Positions 20,034-29,313 are shown, numbered from the stretch's first letter. The stretch is DNA of 64,000 nt from Pseudomonas sp. MYb118 (GCF_040947875.1 NZ_JBFRXN010000002.1:2852001-2916000); one strand, 5' to 3'. Notes: generated by a model not told the origin, from the sequence alone. Numbers and translations are program-made.

Positions 20034-21476
20034 TTAGTTTTTGACTTGTGCTCCTACTTTATATCTTAAAAAAGCAGCAGATTGGCCTTCGATGAAAAGT
20101 TTCAAACTTAAAATTCTGGTTGTGGGATCTTTTTCTTCTATCCAGTCAAGGCATAGTTTTAGCACGTGCCAAGCGGTAGGAATGTCAATTTCGTTATTGT
20201 TTAGCGGCATTGAGAAATCATGCTTAATGCATGTTTTTGATTGAAGGTGTTCAAACTGACAGCGTATTAATGTGTTTTCCGCGAGATGCTCTACGGCTCT
20301 TGATTTGGTATATGCCCAGACTCCGAGCTCAAGCGTGAAAAGTTCAAGTCCCGTTTTTATGTCTTCTGCCTCAAGCCTTACAGTGTCTGCTAGTTGACCT
20401 CCGCCTTCGCAGGAGTTTAAGGCATTTACGACGGTGGCTCTACAGAGGTTACTTGAAATCACTGTAACAGGGTAACTCATCTCAAGAGACAACGCTGGTG
20501 CCCGTTCTAGACGAGTTGTCGCCACTTTAATGTTTGATTCATAGCCGGTATCAATCGATATTTTTCGAAATTTCTCTAGGGTTTCAGGTGCATAGATATC
20601 ATCTAAGGACTCTGTAAGTACGATGCCGCCTACAACTGCGCTAAGGAATCTGGCGGGCGCTTCGTACTCGTCTTGCTGGTTTGGGTTCCAGCGCTGTGAG
20701 CTTTTCAGAGAATGGTGTCTAAGCTTACCTCGCAATAGGATGATAAGATTGATCTTTTCTTTTAGTGTTGTACATGTGTTGAATAAGTTTTTCAGGTGTT
20801 CCGAATCGGTGATCTGTTTGTCTTTTATTTCTAGAATTGATTGTTCCAAATGGTTGCAAAAGACTTTGTTCTTGGATAGCAAGTCCACTTGTTGTGCGCT
20901 TTTGGTTTTGCCGTCACAATAGCGAGTTTCTAAAAAAAGAAACATTTGATTGTATGAGTCGATGTATCGACCTGCCTCATAGGCGATACGGCCCTCGCGA
21001 AAGTGAGAAGTCGATTCGATGCGAAACTCATCAATGCTGCCAACGCAGAATGATCTACCTATCTGTTCGAAATCACAACATTTATTCATTGCGTTATTTT
21101 CAAAGCTACGAAATGATTTTATATGAATTTGACTTTGCTCTGATGGATTTTCCGCAATGAATCGCATCTCGTAGCTATCGAAGTCTAAATCAAATAGCTG
21201 CTGGCTGATAACTACGGCTTGCCAGTTTAATACCTTTTTCAAAGCGATTTTTAGAAACTTATCGCCTCTCATGTTTATTTGAGGTACACCCGATTTTTTT
21301 GCAGGTCGCACAATTTGGGGGGCGTTCTCGATGGCTATATTGGGGAAAGAAACACATACGTTCTGAACGATATTGTCTTTTCGCTCTAGAGTAAATATGA
21401 CGTCATCAATCTTTATTGGCCAACTTTCCATAACCTCAACATAATTTTTTACGCTGAAAGCAATCGTGATGATCAT
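20034..21476 (-). CDS. Uncharacterised AT-rich island protein with HEPN-like motif
   Basis: A 480-residue protein I do not recognise by name. Start ATG 21476 (MIITIAFSVKNYV) is preceded by agga at eight bases; longer frames start at 21485 or 21512. The middle part is helical: REGRIAYEAGRYIDSYNQMF, then LETRYCDGKTKSA, and LLRGKLRHHSLKSSQRWNP. The segment R249-GKLR-H254 fits the R-x4-H signature of HEPN RNases. The helical lead-in with a conserved LE also fits that fold. Base use is clearly more AT-rich than the flanking core genes, so it was probably transferred. A defence or toxin role is inference from motif and location. Confidence 0.6.
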   Translation of the reverse strand: MIITIAFSVKNYVEVMESWPIKIDDVIFTLERKDNIVQNVCVSFPNIAIENAPQIVRPAKKSGVPQINMRGDKFLKIALKKVLNWQAVVISQQLFDLDFDSYEMRFIAENPSEQSQIHIKSFRSFENNAMNKCCDFEQIGRSFCVGSIDEFRIESTSHFREGRIAYEAGRYIDSYNQMFLFLETRYCDGKTKSAQQVDLLSKNKVFCNHLEQSILEIKDKQITDSEHLKNLFNTCTTLKEKINLIILLRGKLRHHSLKSSQRWNPNQQDEYEAPARFLSAVVGGIVLTESLDDIYAPETLEKFRKISIDTGYESNIKVATTRLERAPALSLEMSYPVTVISSNLCRATVVNALNSCEGGGQLADTVRLEAEDIKTGLELFTLELGVWAYTKSRAVEHLAENTLIRCQFEHLQSKTCIKHDFSMPLNNNEIDIPTAWHVLKLCLDWIEEKDPTTRILSLKLFIEGQSAAFLRYKVGAQVKN

Positions 21477-21572
21477 GGTGTTCATCCTTGATAGTTGAAT
21501 GCGTGTTTGCAAAGTGGGATGTTACCGCCTTTGCCCGAGTGATCGCACCTTTCTTGCCACCATGCTTTGAGG

Positions 21573-21582
21573 CACACGTGTG
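21573..21582. promoter_or_regulatory. Palindrome CACACGTGTG in divergent island promoter region
   Basis: A 10-base perfect palindrome lies between the divergent starts at 21476 (minus) and 21680 (plus). It could be an operator, but no convincing -35/-10 boxes flank it. Confidence 0.3.
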
Positions 21583-21679
21583 ATCATGCTCGCGCTAGGT
21601 CAGAGTGGTCATCTGTCGGATGGGCGCGGCCCGTGCTACCTTTTGCGGAGAGTCGGCGCGATGACATTGGTAGGGGCAC

Positions 21680-22717
21680 ATGGAACTGAGTGCGTTAAAG
21701 AAACGGCTGCAGAAACACCTTGGTGACGGCCTGGTGTTGGTCATTGGCTCCGGATTGTCTTGCGCGGAAGGTGTGCCTGGGATGGGCCCGCTTGGGCGGC
21801 ATCTCGTCACGCATATTCCTGCGAACCTTTCTCCAGACGATAACAAGCTGTGGGAGGATATCTATCCTCTCATTGAAACTGATGGGTTGGAGGCAGCCTT
21901 GCTAAGGCATGCTCCAACGCCATCCCTTGAGGCCGCTATTGTTCAGAGCACAGGCGATTTTATTGCTTCTGCCGAAGCGCGCATTATTTCCGAGGTATTC
22001 AGCAACACGAGAACTCTTCGCCTGACAAGCCTTATCCCCCATTTGTTGAAGCCGGATACAGGCATTCCAATCGTTACGACAAATTATGACCGTCTTGTCG
22101 AACTTGCATGCGAGGAGGCCAAACTAGGGGTCGATACGATGTTCTCCGGCCATTTCGCCGCGCGGCTTGATCCTCAGGATAGCTACTGGAGCTTCTGCCG
22201 TAGCGTCAAGCTAGTGGGCAAGCATGTGCGGTATAACTTCGCTTCGAAGGCAAACGTTTTCAAACCGCACGGCAGCCTTGACTGGTATCACCGCGAAGGC
22301 AATCCGGTACGCTACGCTGGATCACTGCCACTTCCTCGACTCATCATTACGCCAGGTCTAAACAAATTCAGAAGCGGTTACGAAAGTCCGTTCGATAAGC
22401 ATCGTGAAAAAGCAAACGATGCTATCGACAAGGCTCGCTATTTTCTCATTATTGGGTATGGCTTTAACGATGATCACTTAGAAACTCATCTGACCCCTCG
22501 TATCAAGTCAGGAGTGAAGACGGTGATTTTAACGTTTTGGCTATCTCCAAAGGCGCGTGCATTGGCCTTTGAGAACAAGAATGTGATTGCGGCAGAGCTG
22601 CATCAAGAGGGTGACACTGTCGGTACCCACTTCATCATCGATGGAACGGAAAAATTTTATCCCAATATTGATTTTTGGGATCTAGACGGATTTGTGAAAG
22701 GAGTTCTATCCGTATGA
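21680..22717 (+). CDS. SIR2-like NADase of a SIR2-HerA defence pair
   Basis: A 345-residue SIR2-fold protein. The Rossmann NAD-binding loop is VIGSGLS at 21-27. The family motif TTNYDRL at 133-139 gives N135. The catalytic histidine is H198 in KPHGSLDW. A C-terminal IIGYGFNDDHLETH at 257-270 is typical of SIR2 proteins in phage defence. Related proteins hydrolyse NAD+ when triggered, causing abortive infection. The stop overlaps the ATG of the HerA gene (ATGA 22714-22717), so the two are translationally coupled. ATG 21680 follows taggggcac. Confidence 0.88.
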   Translation: MELSALKKRLQKHLGDGLVLVIGSGLSCAEGVPGMGPLGRHLVTHIPANLSPDDNKLWEDIYPLIETDGLEAALLRHAPTPSLEAAIVQSTGDFIASAEARIISEVFSNTRTLRLTSLIPHLLKPDTGIPIVTTNYDRLVELACEEAKLGVDTMFSGHFAARLDPQDSYWSFCRSVKLVGKHVRYNFASKANVFKPHGSLDWYHREGNPVRYAGSLPLPRLIITPGLNKFRSGYESPFDKHREKANDAIDKARYFLIIGYGFNDDHLETHLTPRIKSGVKTVILTFWLSPKARALAFENKNVIAAELHQEGDTVGTHFIIDGTEKFYPNIDFWDLDGFVKGVLSV

Positions 22718-24462
22718 CTGGTGCAGCGCTCGACTTTACAGATAACGACCAAATTGGACGCGTTGCCGGTGTCGACACCAGCCGCGTAGCCATTGACGTC
22801 ACCAACTCCGAAATGCTGACCCGCGTTGGTATTGGGCAGCTTATTGCGATTAGAGGCGTAACGCAGGCTGAGTTCCTAATCGCAATGGCTGATCGGGTTA
22901 CCCGCTCACTCCGTGAGGAGCTTCCTGACCCCGCAGATGGTGAGTTCGGAACGCTGACAGTTTCGCCTTCTGATCATATGCAAGCTTTTGTCATTGGCAC
23001 ATATCGAACGGTTGATGGCGACAAACCCGACACCTTTAAGCGAGGGGCAGATAGCTTCCCTCAAATTGATCGGGAGTGCTTCGTCATCGAAGCAGCCAAT
23101 CTGCAACGGTTTATGGGCATCCTGGGTGCAGGCCTCTCGGAGAACGAACGCTTAAAGCTCGGCACGTTCGTCGCCGACCGGAGCGCGGAAGCTATAGCGA
23201 GCGGCGACAAATTTTTTCAACGGCATGCTGCGATTCTCGGCAGTACCGGGTCAGGAAAAAGCTGGGCGGTTGCGCTTATTCTTGAAAGGGCAGCCAAACT
23301 CAAGTTTCCCAACATAGTGGTTTTCGACATGCATGGCGAATATCAACCACTTGCAGACAGAAGCAAAGGCGGATTTGCACAGCGGTTTCGCATCGCCGGA
23401 CCTGGCGATTTAGCCGCGCCCAAGGATGATGCGTTGTTCCTCCCATATTGGCTGCTAAACCGCGATGAAATGCTGTCGATGGTCTTAGACCGAAGCGATC
23501 AGAACGCCCCCAACCAAGCCTCTCGCTTTACCCGCCACGTGCGTGAACTAAAGGGAATGACCCTCGATGATTCGGGTAAGGCCAAGGTTAAAGAGACCTT
23601 CACAGTCGATTCGCCGATCCCTTATGCCGTAGCGGATTTAGTCGCTCGTTTGAAGGTCGACAATACGACGAAAGGGATTGGGGCTAAAGGCGCCGCTGTA
23701 AAAGGCGAATGGGAAGATAAGCTGACGCGTTTCATCTCCCGGCTCGTGGCAAAGCTTGACGATCGCCGATACGGCTTTATGTTCTCGCCACCACCGGAGT
23801 CATTGGATTACGGATGGCTCGCCAAGCAGATCGTGAAACTGCTTCGCGCCGACTCAAATAACGGCATTAAGATTATTGATTTCTCCGAGGTACCGGCTGA
23901 TGTGCTTCCGGTTGTCACCGGGACTCTGGCCCGGCTGCTTTATGACGTCCAGTTTTGGATGAGCGCGGATGCCCGCACACCGATCACATTGCTTTGCGAT
24001 GAGGCGCACCTCTATTTGCCAGTTAAGGATGATGCTGACGTGGTTCAGCGACAGGCCCTATGGTCATTTGAACGCATCGCTAAGGAAGGTCGGAAGTATG
24101 GTTTCTCTTTACTTGTAGTGAGCCAGAGGCCATCTGATGTCAGCCGCACGATTCTGTCTCAGTGTAATAATTTCTTAGCTCTCAGGTTGACGAATGACAG
24201 CGATCAGAATGTCATCAAGAGGCTTATGCCAGATTCTTTAGTTGGCTTGACGGCCATGCTTCCTCTGCTCGACACGGGCGAAGCCCTCCTGCTGGGTGAT
24301 GCTGTACTTCTCCCGACGCGGATCAAACTGGATCAACCTCAAGTGAAACCTGACAGCGCAACACGAGATTTTTGGAGGGAATGGGGCGCGCTCATGCCGG
24401 ACGAAAAGCTCCTAGAGGCAGCTGTAGAGTCGTTGCGCAGTCAGTCGCGGGCAGGTGGCTAG
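22714..24462 (+). CDS. herA: HerA-type hexameric ATPase (DUF87), partner of SIR2
   Basis: A 582-residue HerA/FtsK-superfamily translocase. It has an N-terminal HAS-barrel-like beta domain (about 10-60) and Walker A GSTGSGKS at 176-183. FDMHGEY at 204-210 is a HerA signature. Walker B is LLCDEAH at 426-432, with D429 and E430. A sensor-like SQRPSDVSRTILSQCNNF and an arginine-containing C-terminal part follow. In SIR2-HerA systems HerA hexamers assemble with SIR2 and control its NADase. ATG 22714 overlaps the SIR2 stop; an upstream alternative lacks a ribosome binding site. Confidence 0.9.
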   Translation: MTGAALDFTDNDQIGRVAGVDTSRVAIDVTNSEMLTRVGIGQLIAIRGVTQAEFLIAMADRVTRSLREELPDPADGEFGTLTVSPSDHMQAFVIGTYRTVDGDKPDTFKRGADSFPQIDRECFVIEAANLQRFMGILGAGLSENERLKLGTFVADRSAEAIASGDKFFQRHAAILGSTGSGKSWAVALILERAAKLKFPNIVVFDMHGEYQPLADRSKGGFAQRFRIAGPGDLAAPKDDALFLPYWLLNRDEMLSMVLDRSDQNAPNQASRFTRHVRELKGMTLDDSGKAKVKETFTVDSPIPYAVADLVARLKVDNTTKGIGAKGAAVKGEWEDKLTRFISRLVAKLDDRRYGFMFSPPPESLDYGWLAKQIVKLLRADSNNGIKIIDFSEVPADVLPVVTGTLARLLYDVQFWMSADARTPITLLCDEAHLYLPVKDDADVVQRQALWSFERIAKEGRKYGFSLLVVSQRPSDVSRTILSQCNNFLALRLTNDSDQNVIKRLMPDSLVGLTAMLPLLDTGEALLLGDAVLLPTRIKLDQPQVKPDSATRDFWREWGALMPDEKLLEAAVESLRSQSRAGG

Positions 24463-24560
24463 TTTTTCCCTTGCCCCACTATATGCGAAAGTTAACTTAT
24501 CGCCTGTGTGTTCCCTTGGGCGTCGTTTAGCACTGGATTCAAATTTTCTGCGGACCGAAC

Positions 24561-27500
24561 ATGCACCGAGTTATCGATGCTTTTCTCGCTTATAACGAGC
24601 GTGAGAAGGCAATTGTAGAACCTATCGCACAATGGCTTACTAACCATAAGGTGCAGACGCATTTCTTTGCGCGCGATAAGCAGTATGGGGAGCCTATCGA
24701 CGACACCGAAAACTTGGACGAGGCCGCAACAGTGATTGCGTTCCTAGGTAGCGAGGGCTGGGGTGAGAACCACCTGCGGCTTGTCGAACGGGCGCTAAAA
24801 ATGAACAAGCCCGTGTTCCCTGTCCTTATCGGCGATACCAGTCCCATTGAACGCGACATGGCGCAGGGGCTATTTGTTAAATTTCAGTGGCTCGACTTGC
24901 GTATGGGAGAACTGGAGCCGCTGGAAAAGCTCCTGCCGTTGATACTCGATGTTTCGGACCAATATGATCCGGATGTCAACACCGAGATCGGCATGCTGGT
25001 CTCCGGCCACGACAACCGCAGGCAAGTGGCGCTCGACAGGCTTATGGAGCGAGCCAAGAGCAAGCGCGCGCTGATCTCTGCTAAGTTGCGAGAAGAGCTG
25101 GCACGACAAGGAACCAGCGTACCAACGTCATCGTCGTCGGGCGAGCGTTCTTCCGATCCGAGTGCCGCAGCGCGGAGCTGGCTGCGCGTGGCCCTAATTC
25201 ATTGCGATCCCGAGAGCCCGCAGACGCGTGAGATCGCGCTGCGTGACATCATGCCGGATGCGGAGCCAGCGGAATTCGCAAGATTCTGGAGCCTTGCGGC
25301 AGCGCGGCGAGCGAGTGCGTCATATCTACCTGCCCTTGCTGAAAAGGCCGCAGTTGATCAGACAACGAGCGTCAGCTTTGCCGGTGTGGCGATGTTGAAT
25401 CCAGGCTCTCCCAAAGTGCTGAACCTTTTTAAAGCCGCGTTCCGCAACGGCAACCATTGGACAATACGAGGCGTTCTGCGTGCCTTGCGAATCGTCCACG
25501 TTCCCGAAGTCATTGGCGATGTCTGCGCGCTCGCGGCCGGCCAGAACCGGGCGGAAGTGCCGATGTACGACGTCTTCTGTGCGCTAGCCACGCCCGAGGC
25601 TGCCACCCTTGCGGCGCCGCTTCTTGCGGCAACGCCAGGGATCGATGCAGTCGTTGATCGGGTCATCGAGGCCGCCTACGATGCAAACTACTCGGTAGCC
25701 CGCGATTTTTCCATGTTCCTCGCAACGCTCGATGCGACACGATCCCGTGACATTCTGAATGAGCGATCCAGAAACCCACAGGTCCGCACATTAGCGCAAC
25801 GCCTGCTGGAAGGCATGGACTCTGTACCCGGAACTGCAGAGGAACCCTACCACCTTCCGGGGTTCGCCGCCGATACGATCGACGAACAGAACGACCAACT
25901 TGGCATCCAGGCCGAGGTGCAAACTCTGGCCGCTATCATTACGGCGCGAGATGTAACGCCCCCGCTCGCGATAGGCCTCTTCGGTGAATGGGGCTCAGGC
26001 AAAAGCTTTTTCATGTCGCAGATGCGCAAGACTGTGAATATGCTCGCTCAACGTCCACCGCAGCAGATCGCGTCACCGTATTGTTCTGAAGTCGTACAGA
26101 TCACATTCAATGCGTGGCATTACGCCGAGACCAATTTGTGGGCCAGCCTGGTCAGCGTTATCTTCGAAAAGCTTGCTATTCACGTTTTCGGAGGCACGCC
26201 TACTGAACTTCAGCAGGCCCAGCTGTTCTCTGAGCTGGCAACTGCCAAGGCGTTGACAGACGAGGTGCGTGCGGAAGAGAGACGCGCCAGCGAGCAGTTG
26301 CAGGAAGAGGAGGACCGGCTTGACGTGCTGCGCAAGGAGAGACTGACGGAGGAGCAGAAGCTCGCGAAGTTCACCCCGACCTACCTGATCGACTTGCTCG
26401 ACGACAGCGCTCTGAAAAAAAAGGCCGAACAGGCATTTGAACAGCTGGGCCTGCCTGTAGTGCTCGACCGAGTTGATGATTTCAAGCACGCAGTGGCGGA
26501 CGCTGGCAAGCTTTCCAGCCAAACCGTTGCATTGCTCAAGGTGTTATCCGCCAAGGGCCGCAGTCCGCTGTATTTGACCTTGTTCGTCGCGGCGCTGGCG
26601 GTGCCCGCCGCTGGTTATGCTGTCCATGAGTTGCTCCCATCCGAGAACAAGCTGTTCACAGCGATCGGGACTGTATTCGGGGGCGTAGTGACGTTCGCGA
26701 CCGCGGCCATCGAGATTGTCCGGCGCGGCATGAAAGAGGTGAACGTAATCCTGGCCCCCGTCATGGAGGCAAGGAAAAAGGCTGACGCGGAACTCGAGAG
26801 GATCCGGACGGAACCTGCGGATGTCGAACTCACGCTCGCGGCCAAAGTCGAGGTGTTAAAGGTGAAGGAGCAGGATGCGCGACGCCGCGTGGCCGACGCT
26901 GCTGCACGCGTGGCTGCCACCGAAGAACGCCTGCGCGAGCTGAAAGAAAGTCGTGACTTAGCCCGCTTCATTGCCGACCGCCATGATTCGGCCGATTATC
27001 GCAAGCACTTGGGCATCGTGTCCCTCGTGCGCCAGGATTTCGAAGCGCTTTCGGAGCGGATTCGGAACCACGGAACAGCGGCCGACGGCGGGCGCAAAGT
27101 CGAACGCATCGTCCTGTACATCGATGATTTGGACCGATGCCCGGCTTCGCAGGTCGTCAACGTCCTGCAGGCGGTGCATCTGCTGCTCGCTTATCCGCTG
27201 TTCGTCGTCGTAGTCGGCGTCGATTCACGTTGGCTGACGAATTCGCTCACCATGCACTACAAAGAGCTCGGCGCGGCGTTTACCGAAGCGCCGGAGGCAG
27301 CAGCTAGCCCCAAACACTATCTCGAAAAGATTTTCCAGATTCCGTATTCGCTCCGTCCGATGAATGCGGCGGGCTATAGCAAGCTGGTGGGCGAACTCAC
27401 GGCGGGCGACAAGCGCGTGCCTGTGGCACATCTAGCCGCCGCGGCTGCTCCTTCGTCCGGTCCGGCAGTCGGGCAGTCTTCTATGCTGGCGTCCGCCGCG

Positions 27501-28022
27501 ATTGGGTCCGAGTCCACTCCCGATGCCACCGTGACCGCGCAGCAGTCGGCACTGGCACCGGAACCAGCAGCGGTCGAGGAGCGCGCACTGATTATCCACG
27601 GCTGGGAGGAGTCGTTTGCCGCGAGCCTCTACCCGCTGATACCCTCGCCGCGCGCTGCTAAGCGGCTGGTCAATGTCTATCGCGTGCTGAAGGCGGGCGT
27701 TGGCGGCGTCCAGTTACAGGCGTTTGAGGGCACGGAGACAGCGCCTGGCCAGTTTCAGATCCCGTTGCTTTTGCTGGCCATACAGATCTGCGACGCTCCC
27801 GCGGCGGCAGCTTGGTTCTTTGACCTGATGGCCGAGCAGAGGCAGCGTAATTCTCTGGAGCAGGCCTTCAGAAGTACCGCTACGGTGCCCTGCCGCGAGC
27901 GGTTGTGGCAGCGAATCCAACACATCGTCATGGAGGACAGCTTCCCGAAGGAAGCCGCCTTGCTGAAGTACTGGATCCCGCTGGTTGGCAGCTTTACGTT
28001 CGAGACGCGCTCCATTGTCTGA
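24561..28022 (+). CDS. TIR-KAP NTPase fusion, membrane-anchored, putative defence protein
   Basis: A 1153-residue multidomain protein. Residues 1-115 form a TIR-like domain (IDAFLAYNEREKAIVEPIAQ, then FLGSEGWGENHLRLVERALK). About 115-430 is helical and resembles repeat domains. The KAP P-loop domain begins at about 440: Walker A GLFGEWGSGKS at 472-482 and Walker B VLYIDDLDR at 851-859. As in KAP proteins, an insert splits the NTPase. Here it holds two transmembrane helices at about 670-690 and 697-718, followed by a charged coiled coil (about 735-800). An Ala/Pro-rich stretch at about 955-1010 precedes the C-terminal helical part. It follows herA by 98 bases on the same strand. TIR domains of this sort often consume NAD+. 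Function in defence is inferred. Confidence 0.82.
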   Translation: MHRVIDAFLAYNEREKAIVEPIAQWLTNHKVQTHFFARDKQYGEPIDDTENLDEAATVIAFLGSEGWGENHLRLVERALKMNKPVFPVLIGDTSPIERDMAQGLFVKFQWLDLRMGELEPLEKLLPLILDVSDQYDPDVNTEIGMLVSGHDNRRQVALDRLMERAKSKRALISAKLREELARQGTSVPTSSSSGERSSDPSAAARSWLRVALIHCDPESPQTREIALRDIMPDAEPAEFARFWSLAAARRASASYLPALAEKAAVDQTTSVSFAGVAMLNPGSPKVLNLFKAAFRNGNHWTIRGVLRALRIVHVPEVIGDVCALAAGQNRAEVPMYDVFCALATPEAATLAAPLLAATPGIDAVVDRVIEAAYDANYSVARDFSMFLATLDATRSRDILNERSRNPQVRTLAQRLLEGMDSVPGTAEEPYHLPGFAADTIDEQNDQLGIQAEVQTLAAIITARDVTPPLAIGLFGEWGSGKSFFMSQMRKTVNMLAQRPPQQIASPYCSEVVQITFNAWHYAETNLWASLVSVIFEKLAIHVFGGTPTELQQAQLFSELATAKALTDEVRAEERRASEQLQEEEDRLDVLRKERLTEEQKLAKFTPTYLIDLLDDSALKKKAEQAFEQLGLPVVLDRVDDFKHAVADAGKLSSQTVALLKVLSAKGRSPLYLTLFVAALAVPAAGYAVHELLPSENKLFTAIGTVFGGVVTFATAAIEIVRRGMKEVNVILAPVMEARKKADAELERIRTEPADVELTLAAKVEVLKVKEQDARRRVADAAARVAATEERLRELKESRDLARFIADRHDSADYRKHLGIVSLVRQDFEALSERIRNHGTAADGGRKVERIVLYIDDLDRCPASQVVNVLQAVHLLLAYPLFVVVVGVDSRWLTNSLTMHYKELGAAFTEAPEAAASPKHYLEKIFQIPYSLRPMNAAGYSKLVGELTAGDKRVPVAHLAAAAAPSSGPAVGQSSMLASAAIGSESTPDATVTAQQSALAPEPAAVEERALIIHGWEESFAASLYPLIPSPRAAKRLVNVYRVLKAGVGGVQLQAFEGTETAPGQFQIPLLLLAIQICDAPAAAAWFFDLMAEQRQRNSLEQAFRSTATVPCRERLWQRIQHIVMEDSFPKEAALLKYWIPLVGSFTFETRSIV

Positions 28023-28412
28023 TTAAGACGTTCACCGTGGGGCGTATTACGGGACGAACCAAGGTGATTCGGTTGGTCATCTGAGGGATGGTATCGTGAA
28101 TGGTATAGGCTTATGGTGAGTCGTAAAAATTCCAATTAATACATGATGTTATTATATGCATTGATAATAGGTGGGAATAAGCCTGCGCCTCTGAAGGGCC
28201 TGTGCTGACTAAAAAAGCCCGCTGAGTGCGGGCTTTTTTGCATCTTGCATTTGTCACCTTGCGAAGCCGGCACATCTTATTACAAGCCGACTCCTGCAAC
28301 GCGGGCGAGTGGGTAAGGCGGAGCCGACACTGTCGATGGCTCGATGTATCTTGCCTTTCAGTGTGCTACCTTGTGAGCAGAAATTGATCAAACCGTTTGG
28401 GGTACTTAAGCC
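28023..28412. other. Intergenic stretch after the TIR-KAP gene
   Basis: No gene is supported. It contains an AT-rich segment at 28125-28170, a terminator at 28211-28239, and the upstream region of the toxin-antitoxin locus. ATGGTATC at 28088 resembles the repeats next to the integrase remnant. I saw no guaA 3'-end copy that would mark an attachment site. Confidence 0.5.
28211..28239. terminator. Strong bidirectional hairpin terminator
   Basis: AAAAAAGCCCGC, loop tgagt, GCGGGCTTTTTT. It is perfectly symmetrical, with a T-run on both strands. It separates the defence genes from the toxin-antitoxin locus. Confidence 0.82.
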
Positions 28413-28583
28413 ATGAGCCACAAGCTGAACACCTATGGCGTATCCATAGTAGAGAGGCCAAAAATTAAAGCCACCAAGAAGCTGGACTTGGGTGGCGACT
28501 TGGGTAAGCAGATCTTTTATTCAGAAACCAAGCTCGTTCTCAGAACTCACAAGAAGACTTTTCAGAAGCTGGCTGACATGTAA
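28413..28583 (+). CDS. Small antitoxin-like protein of a Doc locus
   Basis: A 56-residue basic protein reading MSHKLNTYGVSIVERPKIK at its start and ending in KTHKKTFQKLADM-like sequence (THKKTFQKLADM). Its TAA overlaps the ATG of the Doc-type toxin (taATG at 28581-28585), the usual antitoxin-first arrangement. It lacks an obvious Phd/YefM pattern, so I call it only by position. It may now be without a working toxin partner. Confidence 0.65.
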   Translation: MSHKLNTYGVSIVERPKIKATKKLDLGGDLGKQIFYSETKLVLRTHKKTFQKLADM

Positions 28584-28982
28584 TGGAATTGATCCTCTTT
28601 CCATTTGAACGAGTCATTGAGATAAACACTCAGATCTTGATCTACCGAGCCGGGCTTGAAGGGCGCGGTAAATATTCCGATCTTGCAAGGTGCGCTGGCA
28701 CGAATCGACAATGCTATCGCCTATAATGGCCTCGATGATATATTTGAAATTGCTGCCAAGTACACCTCCAGTATTGCGCGAGGCCATGCGCTGCCTGATG
28801 CTAACAAGCGAACGGGGCTTGCAGTCGGCTTGGAGTATCTTTCGCTAAACGATTATGAAGTTACAATAGACAATGATCTGCTAGCGGATGCCGTTAGGGA
28901 TTTGGTCATCGGCGATATCAATGAGCCTGATTTCGCTGATATTCTTTACTCCTGTTTCATCGCGTCTAAAAATCAGATCTAG
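28583..28982 (+). pseudogene. doc: Doc/Fic-type death-on-curing toxin, frameshifted
   Basis: ATG 28583 reads MELILFPFERVIEINTQIL, the start typical of Doc toxins. At about 28640-28649 (atctaccgag) the frame shifts by one base. The rest continues as EPGLKGAVNIPILQGALARI, then GLDDIFEIAAKY, the Fic/Doc motif HALPDANKR, and an ending in LVIGDINEPDFADILYSC. Doc toxins phosphorylate EF-Tu. Together the parts make a full-length protein of about 133 residues, so only the shift breaks it. Translation of the 3' part from TTG 28656 is possible but would lack the N-terminal helix. Confidence 0.75.
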
Positions 28983-29313
28983 AACTAGTAAGGCCCATCA
29001 CGTTTACTTGCTGGGTTCGCCGAGATCTGATGAGGCAATGCCTGAGCCTTTCCAAACTGATCGATCATATGTGACTGAGTTGCTGGCTGAAGTCGTAAGT
29101 GATGGCCATGCAGATTAATTGTCCGTCTCCCCTGAAACTTTTGCTATCGGCGGTTTTTTATCCGGTATGCCCATACGTGCCAAGTTGATGATCGCTTGGT
29201 TTACGGATTGAAGAAAAGGGTCACTCGGAGTGACTGTTTTTGTGAGCTCGTAAACCGCTAGACAACAAGGGCGCCCGAAGGCGCCCTTGTTGCATCGAGA
29301 TAATTCAAAGCCC
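28983..29313. other. Intergenic stretch at the right side of the island
   Basis: No supported gene. Apart from the hairpin at 29264-29291 I see nothing recognisable. The island's right boundary probably lies here or further right, but no attachment repeat was found. Confidence 0.4.
29264..29291 (-). terminator. Terminator of the transporter gene
   Basis: AACAAGGGCGCC, loop cgaa, GGCGCCCTTGTT is a perfect 12-base stem. On the minus strand it comes 23 bases after the transporter stop. Confidence 0.75.

Noticed and set aside
28298..28316. gcgggcgagtgggtaagg as a possible second copy of the guaA 3' end (attachment site)
   Set aside because: Only about seven bases (gagtggg) match the guaA tail gattgagtgggagtga, which is too short to support an attachment repeat.
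28888..29118. Frame of 76 codons overlapping the end of the Doc remnant
   Set aside because: It is out of frame with the Doc homology for most of its length and its remaining tail has no recognisable domain or ribosome binding site.
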